A DNA stretch of 64,000 nucleotides from contig CM035226.1 in assembly GCA_020226215.1 (NCBI GenBank), forward strand, positions 66,797,455 to 66,861,454. Reading direction: 5' to 3'. The notes beneath the pieces are model-generated. The model was not told where the DNA came from and searched no databases. It was given only the letters and a program-made list of their open reading frames with translations. Source of the stretch: Sindora glabra. Its lineage: Eukaryota > Streptophyta > Magnoliopsida > Fabales > Fabaceae. This document shows positions 12,509-25,546 of the stretch, piece after piece; within the stretch, counting starts at the first letter, position 1, and every line of letters starts with the position of its first letter. Made by a program: the position numbers and the translations under genes.

Positions 12509-14310
12509 GAGGACATTTGGTTTGCAAAATCTTACATTCTCGAAAAAGTGCACATTCTCGAAATACCCCTGAAAATATAAAATTCTTATATTTTGTTCAA
12601 TATATGTATATTTTGGAAAATATTTTCTCACATATATATTATATTATTATATTTGGCTCATACTTTATATTTTAGGAATTTTACTGCTTTTTCAAAAAAT
12701 ATCCTTATCAATTTTTTTATAAATTATAATAAATTATAAATTTAATTAAAATATATGAATAAGGATATTTGAAGACTTAATAAATTAATAATTTGAATTC
12801 TATTTGATTAAAATGTAATGAATAATTTAATATATAAAATATTAAAATTTTTAAGAATTTAAAATTTTCATATAATTAATTATATAAAATAAATAAATAA
12901 TTTCTCTATTATTGACAAAAAGATTTTGTTTTCTTAAAAAAGAAAATAAGAGAGAAAGGAGAGAAATAATGTCTTTTAAATTTAAATTAAAAATAAAAAT
13001 AAAAATTTAAATTTTCAAATAATTAAAATATAATAATCACACTTTTATTTTTAAATGTTCTTTTTTTCCTGCTTTTTTCTTCATTCAAATAAGAGAAAAA
13101 ATTAAGAGTTCATTTATTTTATTGATAAATATTTTTTATAAAAATATTATTTATATATATTTATAAAGGGATAATATATCATTTATATTGATAATTAAAG
13201 AATAATATCTAAAAATTTAAAAATAAAAAATAAAAAATTTAAAATAAAAATATTATTTTTTCAAATTCTTATATTTAATATTAAATAAATAAAATATTTT
13301 TTAATTTTACTATTTTATAATTATATTTTTAAAAAATATTTTTTACTATAATAATAAATATATTAATCTTGTGTTAGGCTGAAATAATATGCTCACATGA
13401 AATAGTAACATGTATGATAGAAGTCCATATTACTAAAATTTTGTTTGTGGCCTTTTGCGAATATGTTTGTGATCATTAAAATTAATATTAATATGATAGA
13501 ACCATTAATGATAGAATTATTCTGCTATAACCACAACTTTCATTGTTTTATTGTATTCTAGACTAGATGTCAGTGAAAATATCAAGGTGAAAGATCAAAA
13601 TTTAACATAAAATAACCAAATATTAGAAAGTATTATTTTAAATTTATTTATAGGAATGACTGTTTAAAAAATTATTTTGATTTCAAATGATATTTAATAA
13701 GATTATGGATAATTAATTTTGTTTATGAAACTCGTTTAGACTTTTTATTTATATCAGAAAAAAAAGATATTTTTTAAATTTAAATTCAATTTTTTTAAAT
13801 TAATAAGATTAAAATTTAAAAATTACTTATTTATTTTTATACTTATTTAGTATAATTATCCTTGTTATCATGAAAAAATGAAAAATATAAATATAAATTA
13901 AAAGTGAAAGATGAAAACAAAAAAAATTTCAAACTAAATTAACATTGGAATATAGAAATTACTTTTTTTATTTAGTATAATTATACATGTTATCATAAAA
14001 AAAATTGAAAATGAGAAATACAAGTTAAAATTGAAAATGAAAATAAAAAAATTTTAGAATAAATTAAGATATAGAAGGATAAGGGTAAAATTATCTTTTT
14101 ACTTTAATATCAATATTCATATAAAATGAGAATTTAAGATATCTATCTCTCTTCATGGGAATATTTAAGAGGAAAATTATGTTCTAAAATATTCTTAAGA
14201 ATGTTATATTCTCAAGTAAATTTTTTGAAAATTTGAATTAAATATGAGAATATAACATTCTTATGAAATATTTCTGAGAATGTGAAACATTTTATGAACC
14301 AAATGTCCCT
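12509..14310. mobile_element. Non-autonomous PIF/Harbinger-like element with TTA target duplication
   Basis: The left end reads GAGGACATTTGGTT from 12509. The right end, read inverted, is AGGGACATTTGGTT ending at 14310, which is 12 of 14 matching. TTA flanks both sides (12506-12508 and 14311-14313). A 3-bp TTA/TAA duplication with ends containing TTTGGTT is typical of Tourist-type elements of the PIF/Harbinger superfamily. The 1.8-kb interior is AT-rich and non-coding. It contains a nested AT-rich repeat (13110-13350) that recurs at 32805-33020 and 49015-49255. No transposase is seen. Confidence 0.7.
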
Positions 14311-15671
14311 TTAATCCCTACTTGATCTCACTCTATAAAGATTCTTTTAAGTTCTTTTTTCACTTTTTGATGGGGTGTTTCATCACTTGTTGCCACATGA
14401 GATGATGCGGTCAATAGCATTAAAAAATGGTGAATTTAGAATATTTTGTAATAAATGAAATTTGCAAGGTTTTTTTTATAAATATTAAAAAGTTAAGCCA
14501 AACCAATAATAAAATTTAGTCAAAGGTTGTGGTTGAATTTTATTGATATTAATTTTGTCCAATTGCTATCGAAGTTTTCACCTTCATTTAAATGTATAAT
14601 TGTGTTTGAAACCAAAAAGAAATAAATCAATTAGAAGTTTGGATTCTTAAGGGTTAATAAGGAACTTTTGTTGTTAAAAGAGAAGAGTGTGCTTACCAAA
14701 ATTATCCATTCTTTTCCACAAGTTAACATAATTTTCAAAACACGTCATATACAAGTCATGATTTACATTAATCATTTCATTTCTTATCCTAACTAGTTAT
14801 TATTTTATTTCTTTTAAATTACATTTAAGAAAAAGGCTAAAGTCGCATCCAATTTAATTGCGAATTTATTACATCCTCTAATAAAAAGTGTGAAACTAAA
14901 ATAAAGTGCATTTTTTTAAATAAAAACCATGGTTGAGAATAAAAATAACGCCATTGTTATGACTCACTAGTGTGCAAGGGTACTCGTTAATATTTCTGTA
15001 AATAATGGAACAAAAATAAGTCATGTAATTATTAGCCACCTTATTTTGGTGGCTTTCCTCGTGTTGTTTCTAGGCATACAAATTGTCTATTAAGTTCATC
15101 TAATGGCAACAGCCATTCAAATAAAAAGGATATAATTTAAAAACATTGCAATTCTTTAATCTCTTATAAAAATATTTTCAATGACTAACTAATGTTGCTT
15201 TCATATTTATTTATCACTCTAATTTATAATCACATTACTTCACACTTGTAACTAAATCCCATTGTGAAACCTACTACCGTACTACTATAATGTGCAACCT
15301 CTAAATGTAAAAAGCGACGTGGATTTATATTTTTCTACTATCGATTTATTTTCTTTTTCTTTAAAAACACAAATGCCGATGTTTTCCGCATAAAAATTTC
15401 CTCGCTTTCCCACCTATTGTTCTCCTACGTCAGATTGGAATTAAACTAAATATTGGGGCCCACATCATAACTAATTCGTTATATTTGCCCCCTTGCGATT
15501 GCCCCATCGGCCACGGGAGTTGAAATAATGAACATCACACTTCAAGAAGGGAGGAAAATGATAATTATAAATTTAAAAATATTTTTGATTAATTATTACT
15601 TATCATATTTCAAAACTTTTTTATTAGCCATTATACTTCATCTTATTGTTTAATTAATAAATAAACACTTA
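14311..15671. other. Intergenic DNA between MITE-like elements
   Basis: No gene seen. The part at about 15290-15540 is less AT-rich than its surroundings and contains ACGT and GGCCC cores. It could be distal promoter sequence of the downstream kinase gene, but nothing proves that. Confidence 0.35.
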
Positions 15672-16137
15672 GGAGCCGTTTGGTTTACTTAAAAAGTAAT
15701 TTTTTCTAAAAAATTGAACTTTCTACAAAATATAAATTTTTTAAGAAGTACTTAAAATTATTTGATTGACACATAAGAAGTAATATTTTTTAAAAAATAA
15801 TTTTTTATATTTTATTTATTTTAATTTTGAATATCTTAAAAATATAAATAAAATAATTATTGTATTCTTAATATTATTATAATACAAATTAATAGATTTT
15901 AGTTGTTATTAATTAAATTTAATGAGAATAATTTTATTATTATATTTATAAATAGTATAAAAAATAGATTTTAGGAAAAGGTGGGTAAGTAACTTTCTAT
16001 ATTTTGTAGAAAGTAAGATTTTTTAAGAAGTCTTATTTTTTCTAGTTTGTTAGATAATAACTAAGTAAACAATCCATCTTTTTTCTATTTTTGGAAAATA
16101 GAATTTTTCATACTATTAAGGTATACCAAATGACTCA
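15672..16137. mobile_element. Tourist-like MITE, 466 bp
   Basis: The left end is GGAGCCGTTTGGTTTAC and the inverted right end is TGAGTCATTTGGTATAC. TTA occurs immediately outside each end (15669-15671 and 16138-16140). Longer inverted complementarity lies inside: ACTTTCTACAAAATATA near 15718 and its inverted counterpart near 16000. About 75 bases of its right end recur just downstream (16170-16246), a partial duplication. Confidence 0.7.
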
Positions 16138-16248
16138 TTAGATCTTAATTGAACAAGGAGAATGATGACCAATCAAATAATCTATCTATTCCCTATTTTT
16201 TAGAAAATAGAACTTTTCATATTATTAAAATGAATTAAATGATTATTA

Positions 16249-16477
16249 GGCTTTATTTAGATAGGGAGAAAATGGAAAAGAGAGAAATTTTTGAAATTTT
16301 CTTCACTCTCTTATTTGGATGGAGAGAAAAGAAAGAAGTATTAAAGGTAAAATTTGTTGTTAGAATTTTTTTACTCACTTCAAATTTAAAAATTTTTTCT
16401 CTTGCATTTTCTCCTCAATTCTAATTTGAAAATTTTTTCTTCTTTCTTTCCTATTTTCTTCCTAACCAAGCAATGGG
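16249..16477. mobile_element. Small MITE-like element, 229 bp
   Basis: The left end GGCTTTATTTAGATAGGG and the inverted right end CCCATTGCTTGGTTAGG are imperfectly similar. TTA lies just outside both ends (16246-16248 and 16478-16480). The interior contains purine-rich AGAGAAATTTTTG and matching pyrimidine-rich stretches that could fold back. End similarity is weaker than in the two elements upstream, so confidence is moderate. Confidence 0.5.
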
Positions 16478-16480
16478 TTA

Positions 16481-17130
16481 ATATTGGATTTCGTATAATA
16501 GAATGAAATAGAATAAGTAAGAAAAAGAGAATAAGAATAGAATATAATAAAATGATTATTCTATAATTAAATTTGATATAATTAAAATGAAATAATTTTT
16601 CTCTCCCATTTTCATATTTGGTATATCAAATAATATGATAATGGAATAAAAAAAAGTATTTAATGACAATAATATCTTTATCACAAAAATAATAAATATC
16701 TAATCAAATAAATTAATATAATGAAAATAAATGATTTAATTGATAATTAAAAAATTTTCACATTTTAAATTTTACTATCAGAATTTTAATTACAAAAAAT
16801 TAAGAATAAAAATTCTAATTAATTAAATTTTATATTAAATAATTTTTGTAAAAGAATATATAGATATCCTATTTTAAATTTTATTACTAAAAATATAATT
16901 ATTAAAATATTTTAATAAAAAATTTAAAAGTAATATTACTTTATTATCTATTAACAAAAAATAAAATTGAAATATATAAAAATATAATAATTATAAATAT
17001 AAAAAATTGCTTCATGAATAATAGAATGTTTCATTTTTATTATTTTTATTATAAATAAAACTTCAATCATTTAATAAAATAATTATTACCTAAAAAATTA
17101 ATATTTTTATTTTATAATACATGATAAATA
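16481..17130. other. Extremely AT-rich spacer upstream of the kinase promoter
   Basis: Nearly pure A/T with short near-repeats of AATAGAATG and AATAAAAT. It may be another decayed MITE, but no matching ends were found. No gene. Confidence 0.35.
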
Positions 17131-17139
17131 AACTTTTTA

Positions 17140-17500
17140 ACCATTCGCGCTTGGGTTGCATCTCATCCCACCAATTAAAACTTAATGTCGTAGTTTAGAA
17201 AGACGGTTCTGCCCGAGGCTTGACGTCCAGAGCAAACGCCAGAAAAAGAAGAAAGAGGAAACAAAAAAGACATCTTCTTTGAAATTTCCACGTCACGGGA
17301 TGTGGACCCCACACTACTCGTTTAATCCTGCATTAAATATCCAACACGCGCCATACTTACTTGCATGTTTTCAATTTTCAGCACCATCTCTCCTCGTTGC
17401 CAAAACAAGCCAAACAGAAACCAGCTCTCAAATTCTTATTTTTTTCTTGTTTTCTTTTGCAATCTCAATTCAGAAGCAAGCCCATTCTATATTCCTAGGT
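17140..17500 (+). promoter_or_regulatory. Probable promoter and first leader exon of the DGK5-like gene
   Basis: Composition changes sharply here from nearly pure AT to mixed sequence, as expected at a plant promoter. Visible elements are ACGT cores (TCCACGTCACG near 17288), a CGCG core ACGCGC at 17346-17351 of the CAMTA-binding type, and a TATA-like TTAAATAT near 17333. Just downstream there is a perfect G-box CACGTG at 17586-17591, probably in the leader. The transcription start cannot be fixed from sequence. Confidence 0.45.
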
Positions 17501-18526
17501 AATCTTCACTCTCCTCCTGCCGTTTTTTTATTGCTGTTATGGTTATGGTGGAATTTCTTGGAAGGAATCCTGGGTTTGCTTCAGACACGTGCACTGCTTT
17601 CAACTTTTGAATCATTCTTCGAGTATTCTTTAGAAATTCCCGTTTAGGTAAAGCATCTCCTTATCTGTTTCTCCCGCAATTGGTCTGCAATACCTGTTTC
17701 AACCTTGCCGGCAAGTCCCTGCTTGATTTGTGATAAGTTTGTATTAAATTTGTACAAGCTTTCTGGGAATCTGATTCGTCGAATGGGTTTTATGCCTTCC
17801 GCTGTTGTACATCTCATTTTATTAATTACAAAGGCCTCGACTTTTGAGGTCCCTTTTTAAGAATGCTTGCATAGGACATTGATCTTGCTTGAATCTCTTT
17901 CCTGTCAAACAAAACTGAGTGCAAACGGCAAAAATGGAGCTGCTTCACGAATTTTCTTCCCGTTCTGCGAAAATGGTGGGCAGAGATATCTGGGCTTGTA
18001 ATAATAGTCTGCTGGTTGGGAGGTGGGAGGGATAAAATTGGGAACTTAATTGAGAATTTGTGATCAATGTCTACCGATTTGCTGGTTTACTTTTAAAAGG
18101 GGTTTCTTCAAAAACTAGATATTCACGCATGAATATTACCTAACTTCTATGCAGTTTTTGTCCTGATGGAATGTGTTCTTCTGAATGTTGTACGTTGATC
18201 ATGCTGCTTTGGGACACATTTTTAGTTTGCTGAAGTATTGAAAATGCTCAGGTTTTCCAAAGTTTAGCATTGCTAGTATTTTAGCTTGAGTTATGCTTGA
18301 TGATACTTATTTGTTTTCCAGTGAAAATTACATTATAAAGGAAAATAATGCAGATTGAAAGAACACAATTTCTTTATTTTTTTATTCTGTCTTTGCCAAT
18401 CTTAAATGTTAAGTTTCTTACACTGTGTTTTACCTTGCGTTTGCCATAAGAAAGGCAGTCTTTATTATCGTACAGTTGATTGCAAATTTGATGGTTCTTG
18501 TAAGAAAATTCTGCAGTTCAGGAGTA
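17501..18526 (+). other. 5' leader and 5' UTR intron of the DGK5-like gene
   Basis: Two good donor sites follow the leader: CTAG|GTAATC at about 17499 and TTAG|GTAAAG at 17647/17648. An acceptor (CTGCAG, ending 18516, or TTCAG, ending 18521) lies just before the ATG. The simplest reading is a leader intron of about 0.87 kb (17648-18516). The leader has several short AUG-started frames in the unspliced sequence; most are removed by this splice. Confidence 0.5.
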
Positions 18527-21500
18527 ATGATGGATGACTTCAATTCTGATGAATTTCTAAAGGACTTCTGCATTCCAGATTACATACTTGAATCAGGGTC
18601 TGAGGTCAAAAGTAGTTCTCACTTACCTGCATGTCCTGTAATAGTCTTCATAAATTCCAAAAGTGGTGGCCAGCTTGGTAGTGAACTTCTGCTTATGTAT
18701 CGTATGCTCCTAAATGCGAAACAGGTAGACTATCAGCTATAAGTGACTCAGGACTCCCTGAGATGCTGCCCTGCCTAAGCACTTATCTTATCGTTAGATT
18801 GATATAAAATAATTTAATTCCCAGGTTGTTGATTTGGGAGAAAAATCTCCAGATAAGGTGCTGTATCAGTTTTATGTCAATTTACAAAAACTAAAGCAAG
18901 CAGGAGATAATTTGGCCGCTGAAATTGAGAAGAGATTAAGATTAATTGTAAGTTGACATCCTAATTTGAGATTTTTTATATTAGTTCCCTACCAATGTAC
19001 AAATGTGTCAATTATAGTTCGTAAGTCAAATATGTCACTACACTCTGTCTCTCATGAGCCCAGCTATCCTGGCTCTAAATATATTGCCAAAAACCTAGGT
19101 TGCAGGGGGAGATGGTACTGCTGGGTGGCTTCTCGGAGTGGTCTCCGATCTTGAGTTACCTCACGCACCACCAATTGCTACAGTGCCACTGGGAACAGGA
19201 AATAACCTGCCCTTTTCATTTGGCTGGGTAGGTCATTTATTTGCTTACTCAATGGGCTGAATTCATAGAATGTCAAAGCATAAATGATAGCTTAGATCAA
19301 TTTTCGGTTGCTTTGTTTTTGGACTTGGAGCTTGTGATCATAAGCCATGACATCCTTAAATGGATTGCTTCTTCCAAAACTGACCTCCTCCGAATATTAC
19401 ATGGTAGATATTTATATTTTCAATGTCGTGCTTGGGATCAGAATTCATGACTTCTTAATTTGGGTTGGTTCTTCCTAGATTGACTTCCTATGATAATTTT
19501 TTAGGAGGAAACTATGGCTGATTCTTATATATATATATATATATATATTGGTGTGGACATTGTATTTTGTTGCATGAATGTGTGGTATCTAGAAGTTGCA
19601 TAATTTATAAATTTATATCAATCTAATAAGCTGATAGTTAAATGTGGGAGTGATCTGCCCTTTTCTAGTCATAAATGAACACATTGCTCATTGCTAGAAG
19701 AACTGCCAAGGTTTTGGTACATTTGTAGTAAAATTTTTTTTCATTCACAGGGAAAGAAAAATCCAGGCACCAATCAGCAATCTGTGGAATTTTTCCTGAA
19801 ACAAGTAAAAGCTGCAAAGGAAATGAAAATAGACAGGTATTGCTTCAGTGTTAAACAAATCAGTACCACACTGGCACTTCATATCAAGGGGCCAGACATT
19901 ATATGTGTAAACTATATCAAATTGTAAGAAACATTCATGATACTGAGTTGTGCCCTGTAGTCAGAGACTCAAAATAATCAATATTTAATTTTATATTCTT
20001 TCTTTTACAAATTGGGATCTAATATTTCCATTTTGGAATTATTATTTCTTTGGTTCTGGTCATCATTAAGATCTGTAGATGTGATACACATTCCAATGAA
20101 GAAAAATGAAGTGTGTTTTGGACTTTGGACCTTATTTGGAAAGTTAGACTTACAGAGAAGGAGAATGGTGTTGTTGTTGATGTTATTATTATCATTACTA
20201 CTACTACTACTATAACATTAAACAATGTTCTTTTTCCAGCTGGCATATTATAATGAGAATGAGGGCTCCTAAGGAAGGATCTTGCGAGCCTATTGCACCC
20301 CTTGAGCTGCCTCATTCTTTGCATGCATTCAGTCGTGTCTCCTCGTCAGATGAATTGAATATGGTGAGTGTTATTAATCTTTTTAATATACTGATGTTGC
20401 ATGCAGGAACAGACATATCCATTGATCTGGTAATTATTAACTACACTTGAAAATACAACTAGTGGAAGTTTGTAAACTTGGTTTTCTAGTGTATGCTGAA
20501 CCTGCAGATGCATTCATTTCTGGAACTACCAGGTGGCAGAAATGTTCTTTGCCTAAATGTTATTTGTGGTGATCGTACTTGTATTTATGTAATGTTGGAT
20601 GAGACCTTGCTTTATGTCCCTCCTTGTTGCCATGTGTACATATGTCATCTCCTTTTTCTCCTTAGCAGTTAAACCAGTTTGTTGTCAGTTTTCATGTCTT
20701 GAGTTTAAATACATAGTTGGAGTCTTGACCTTTGAAATTTGTTTAATAGAAGATGCCTTTCAAACGTGACTCCTTGAAACTTCTTCTGTGGGTGGTATGA
20801 AACGAGTATAAGAATGTTTAGTAGTTCTGAACTTCTGGTCATTTGAAATATGTTAGTGAAATTTCCCTTTAAGTATCTGATTTAACTTTTCCCTAGATTA
20901 GTGACCATCTTAGCAATTGAGATGGTGAATTAGTGATGTGGTACCCCAATCTTATCTTCTTTTTCTAGTTGTGAGCAGATTGAGTGTTTTGGTTGGACCA
21001 GGGCTTCTTATTTATCTGGTGAAGCTCTTTTACTTAGTTAAAGAGTTTAGGAAACAGAGGGGTATAAAAGAAAGAAAGGAAATTTACGCCAAGTGGCTGT
21101 GCTAAAAATATAGATTGCTTATGATGTTTTTGCTTATAAGAGATTAAGGCAATCATTTACTTTGTATGTGTAGCATTATTACAGATATACTTATTGGTAA
21201 ATTTTCTCTTTTCTCAGGATGGTTACGACACTTTTCGTGGGGGATTTTGGAATTATTTTAGCATGGGTCAGTAGCTCAAACTTTTCAAAGCTTTGGTTAT
21301 GTGCGGGTTGGTGCTCGTGCAGAATTGTATATCACAAAATTTAAAAATTCTACACTTTGGAAACAAATTGTGGATTACAGAAGTTAGTAATCCATTGTAC
21401 TTCCTCTGTGGCAATGCATGATGTTTGCGCAAGTGATAATTAAGAATTAGGATTCTCTCCATTTCCTAGGAAATGGATAAGGTGAATTTTGGAGAGATAC

Positions 21501-23987
21501 AGAATTTTTTTCAATTGAAATTGTGGGTTCCAAAGTAAAAATTGTATTTTAATCTCTCTGAAATTAACAGGAAATTGACAAAGGAAATTGAAAGGATCCA
21601 GATCCAATAATTAAAAACTAGAAAACTATTATTAGACCACTGCTCTCAACAAGTTCATTTATAGTGGCTATGTCTTCCAATAGGAATGGACGCCCAAGTA
21701 TCATATGCATTTCACTCCGAGAGGAAGTTACATCCAGAGAAGTTTAAAAACCAGTTATATAATCAGGTAAGAAAACTTGGAGTTGAAACTATGAAGTATC
21801 AACCAATAACTTTGTCTTTCTTTCATCTGGTTCATTATCCATAGCTGTACAAGATATTTTGAAACTCTAAAAGCAAGACAAACTGTGTAGTGAAGTTTCT
21901 GACATTCCAAAGTGGCAACAGAGGATGTTACAAAACCACCATCTTTGACAATTTCTAAATCTAAGCTGATCATGTTATTGTATTGTATAAAAGTAAACAA
22001 AATGTTATGGATCTGGTATTACTCACAATAATTTTGTTATTATCATTTGCTGGATGCGGATCTGATAAAATTTCCTAAAATTGGTTCATGCTAGATTACA
22101 ATTATCAAGTCTCTGAATAACTTATTGGGTTCTTGAATCAGTTTGTGAGCATTTTTATTATTCATTAGATGAATGCTTTATATCCTTTGACTTTAATTCT
22201 GCTTGAGATATATTGTTTATAGTCTGGACGTGAAATGTCCTTTTCTTCTATCACAGTCTTTGTTAGTAAAAGCCGCTTCTTGACATGCTTTCCTTTGTGT
22301 AACAGCGTACTTATTTAAAGCTTGGATGTACACAAGGATGGTTCTTCGCATCTCTATTTCATCCTGCTTCACGGTTAGTCTCCACAGAGACCTATTTAGA
22401 TTATTTTTGGGCAAAATTTGGCAAAGTACAATATACTTTGAGAAATAGCATAGTATTTTACTATATTGAGGCTTAATCTTATTTTCTCAATCCTCAGGAA
22501 TTGTCATTTGAACTAATGGGATGCATTTTATTTTATTTTATTTTTTATTTTGAATTAGAATTTTGACTTCTGTTCCTATGCCATAAACTAATGGCCGTTG
22601 TTTAAAAATTGTTTTTAAGATTTTCCTTAAACTTTAATTTGGCTGCACTTGACCCAAATTTATCTGTAAAGGCACTTAGATTATGCACTCTAATCCATCT
22701 TTCTAGAGTCTCTAGCAAGTTGAAGTCAGATGCAGAATATATTAAGATGGGGGAAGTGCTAAAGAAGAGCATACCACGACACCTTTTCTTTTTCCAAACA
22801 TTTATTCTATGATTCTGGTTCTATCATATTGAAGAGGCAGGAATAAATAACTCTCTTGCAGAGATTAGTTGTTATATTGCTAATGCTGTACTTGTAAAGT
22901 CTGAGTAACAAGAAGCTGTACTCAAATATAAGGTAGCTTAATTTTGACACAGGAATATTGCTCAACTGGCTAAGGTTAGAGTAATGAGGAGACAAGGTCA
23001 CTGGGAGGACCTAAACATACCTCGCAGGTAACACTGTATAGCACATGCTAAATTTCATGCTGTATAACAGTAAATGTCAATGTACTCCTATTGATGATTT
23101 CCTGTCAAAATAGACCATCACGCTTGTACTAAAACTAAACTTCTGACCTTTTTGTATAGCATAAGATCAATAGTTTGCCTCAACTTGCCCAGTTTTTCTG
23201 GTGGACACAATCCTTGGGGGAAGCCAAATACAAGGAAAGCAATTTACGTAAGTGTTGAATTTTGCTTATCTATTTGTTCATGATGTTATATACTTAACTG
23301 TAGTTGAATTTGCAAAATATGTATCCTGTAGGAGACATTGTTGTCAAACTTCTGTAGATTTATGGATTAACATTTTACTCAATCTTACAGAGAGACTTGA
23401 CTTCCCCTTTTGTGGATGATGGCCTTCTTGAGGTAGTCGGCTTCAGAAATGCTTGGCACGGTCTCATTTCGATAGTTCCAAAGGGCCACGGTACTCGCTT
23501 GGCACAGGTAGGACATATCAAGTTCTGTAACATTTCAAACATTCATTCTTAATATTTTTCCGTTTCCCCTCTGGCGTGGAAGAGAAGCCATCCTTAAGCA
23601 ATTTCTCTGTGTCTTCCCTTACATAGTCTGATTTTTTTTTTCTCTTCCTATGATGTCATGTTGATGCAGGCCAGCAAAATCCGTTTCGAGTTTCGTAAGG
23701 GTGCTGCTGCACATACATTTATGAGGATTGATGGAGAGCCGTGGAAACAACCACTCCCAATGGATGATGACACAGTTGTGATCGAGATATCTCACCACAG
23801 CCAAGCGAACATGCTTGCAACCCCTTTCTGCACTTCCAAGAGTATATTTGACCCTTCTTCACCTGTGAGTATCCAAGAAGATGATAGCAGTGACGAATCA
23901 GAAGAAAACTCAGAAGAGCTGCGTAAGTTTGGTGCAGCTAATACATTCAAATATACTGAAGAAATTGATGTTTCTCAGCTTAGTTAG
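18527..23987 (+). CDS. DGK5: Diacylglycerol kinase, plant cluster III (DGK5-like), 12 coding exons
   Basis: The enzyme phosphorylates diacylglycerol with ATP to make phosphatidic acid, a plant stress-signalling lipid. Coding exons, all joined in frame by GT-AG introns: 18527-18724, 18825-18947, 19099-19227, 19751-19836, 20240-20363, 21218-21266, 21684-21766, 22306-22373, 22953-23027, 23160-23247, 23391-23507 and 23670-23987. They total 1458 nt, or 485 residues; a second in-frame ATG at 18530 would give 484. The N-terminus (MDDFNSDEFLKDF) matches cluster III. The catalytic domain starts near residue 40 (VIFINSKSGGQLG-like), with the ATP-site GGDGT at residues 110-114 and PLGTGNNLPFSFGW at 137-150. 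The accessory domain includes GGFWNYFSMGMDAQ, LGCTQGWFFASLFHPASRNIAQ, CLNLPSFSGG and FVDDGLLEVVGFRNAWHG. There are no C1 domains, as expected for clusters II and III. The C-terminal tail is acidic (SSDESEENSEE) and ends EIDVSQLS. Length and order fit Arabidopsis DGK5. No breaks were seen, so the gene looks functional. Confidence 0.95.
19527..19548. repeat. (AT)n microsatellite in DGK intron between coding exons 3 and 4
   Basis: A pure AT dinucleotide run of about 22 bases, about 200 bases upstream of the exon 4 acceptor. It is likely length-variable. Confidence 0.9.
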
Positions 23988-24400
23988 TGAGGGTGAGAAA
24001 CCTGTTAATGCATGCTGTTCTAAGGCAAAAATTGTAGGGATGACTGAAAGGGCGTGATTAGCGGAAATATGTGTAGTAGCACCTTGAGTATGGTAACTAC
24101 TGTTTGTTACTTTTGATAAATCCGAAAACTACTGCATTAATTTTAGGATCCACTTAATCAAGATGTCAAAAAATCAGACCTGTCAAGACACAATAGGCAG
24201 TAGTATTGAGATTTCAATACTTTCATAGGATTAGAAATATTTCTGTAATTAGAAGTGCTGTTTTTGTTTTGTTCTTTGACTATTGTGACTAATGTACATG
24301 TTGACTAATATGACTAATGTACTCGTTGTCCGATTTTTCTAACAGTAAGATTTTACTGTGTTCTTTATGGTGTTTGTATATGGAGTAATCCTACTCTCAT
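23988..24400 (+). other. 3' UTR region of the DGK5-like gene
   Basis: After the TAG stop the composition stays mixed for about 350 bases. T-rich and TGTA-containing stretches (AATGTACATG near 24292, then a tandem TGACTAATATGACTAATGT) are compatible with plant polyadenylation signals. The exact end cannot be placed. Copia-derived sequence begins soon after. Confidence 0.45.
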
Positions 24401-24569
24401 TCTTTTGAACTCACCTTTCCCTCAGACTATGAAGCTAAATCCTATTGTATATTAGAAAGGAATGATTATACATATTCCTTATTTATTATGTTTTAAAATT
24501 GGATCACGCTATGGTACTATCTTAAAAAGTAGTATCAATACAACTTTGTTGAAATTAATGTATTTGCTA

Positions 24570-25063
24570 ATAATATTAGCACCAAAAAATTAAAAAAAAA
24601 TTGTGGAGAAAAAGAAATGGAAGAAACACTTTTTTCTTTGTAATTGTAATAACTCTCACAAAATATTAATATACTATATTTTTCTCTCACATATTATTAC
24701 AAGATAACACTTAATATCTTGTTTTCTCACTCACAAATAAAAACTACATGCTCTGTGGAGTAGAATTTTGATACTGCAGTGTTTTGTATCTCAAAGCTTT
24801 CTTCTCACGCACATTTGCTTCAAAACAAACTTGCAAAGGCAAAGAGTTAGTCGGCTATAGCAAGGCAATTTGCAATAGAATAATAATTTGTCAAATCCTG
24901 CGTCTGCTGCCTCTGCCTTTTGCCAATATAAAATTGTTTCCAAAAAGTTAAGTCCGCTGCAACTTTGCCTTGTCCACTTGATTTTCAGGAATTTCGGTTG
25001 CTCGTACCTTTTACTGCAGCGTTATGCTTTTTTAGTTAAAATCAATTTAATAATTTTCAATAA
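24570..25063 (-). repeat. Probable 3' LTR of the decayed copia element
   Basis: On the minus strand a purine tract (TTTAAAGGGAGG, the complement of 25064-25075) is followed by TTATTGAAAATTATTAAA. That is the usual layout of a copia polypurine tract and the start of an LTR of the TGTTGAAAATTATTAA type. The other end is not certain. No matching second LTR was found at the far end of the element, so it is either truncated there or too diverged. Confidence 0.45.
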
Positions 25064-25506
25064 CCTCCCTTTAAATTAATTTTAAAATAATACTAAATAT
25101 TATTTTTAACTTCTCAAATACATTTGTTTTGAGTGATTTTATCAAAATATTTGCAACTTATTCATTAGATTTACAAAACTTGAATTTTATTTTTTCATTT
25201 TTTATTAGTTCTTTAATATAATGATACTTAATTCTAATGTATTTACTTCTACCACAAAAAATTATATTTTTGGCCAATGTGATTGCTGACTCATCATCAT
25301 ATATAATTATTATTAAAAAATTTTATATCTATTTTAACTCTTTAAGTAGTTTGCGAATTGACACATTACAAATGCTACTACTATATATTTACCTTTTGTA
25401 TTAATCAAGCCCCACTTGTTTTTTTGAAAATTAAGAAAATAAACTATCTTTAAGATAAAAAAACATAACTAGAAATTTTTTTTAATTTCAATATTACCTA
25501 CCCAAT

Positions 25507-25509
<3 letters not shown>

Positions 25510-25545
<36 letters not shown>
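25510..25545. repeat. (TA)n microsatellite
   Basis: A pure TA dinucleotide run of about 36 bases inside the decayed copia element. Confidence 0.95.

Positions 25546-25546
<1 letters not shown>

Noticed and set aside
17279..17647. 122-codon open frame in the kinase leader
   Set aside because: It lies in the promoter/5' UTR of the DGK gene, resembles no protein, and ends exactly before a good splice donor. Best seen as leader sequence.
20012..20324. Open frames on both strands in a DGK intron
   Set aside because: They overlap intron 4 and coding exon 5 in the wrong frames. The kinase exon explains the codon-like composition.
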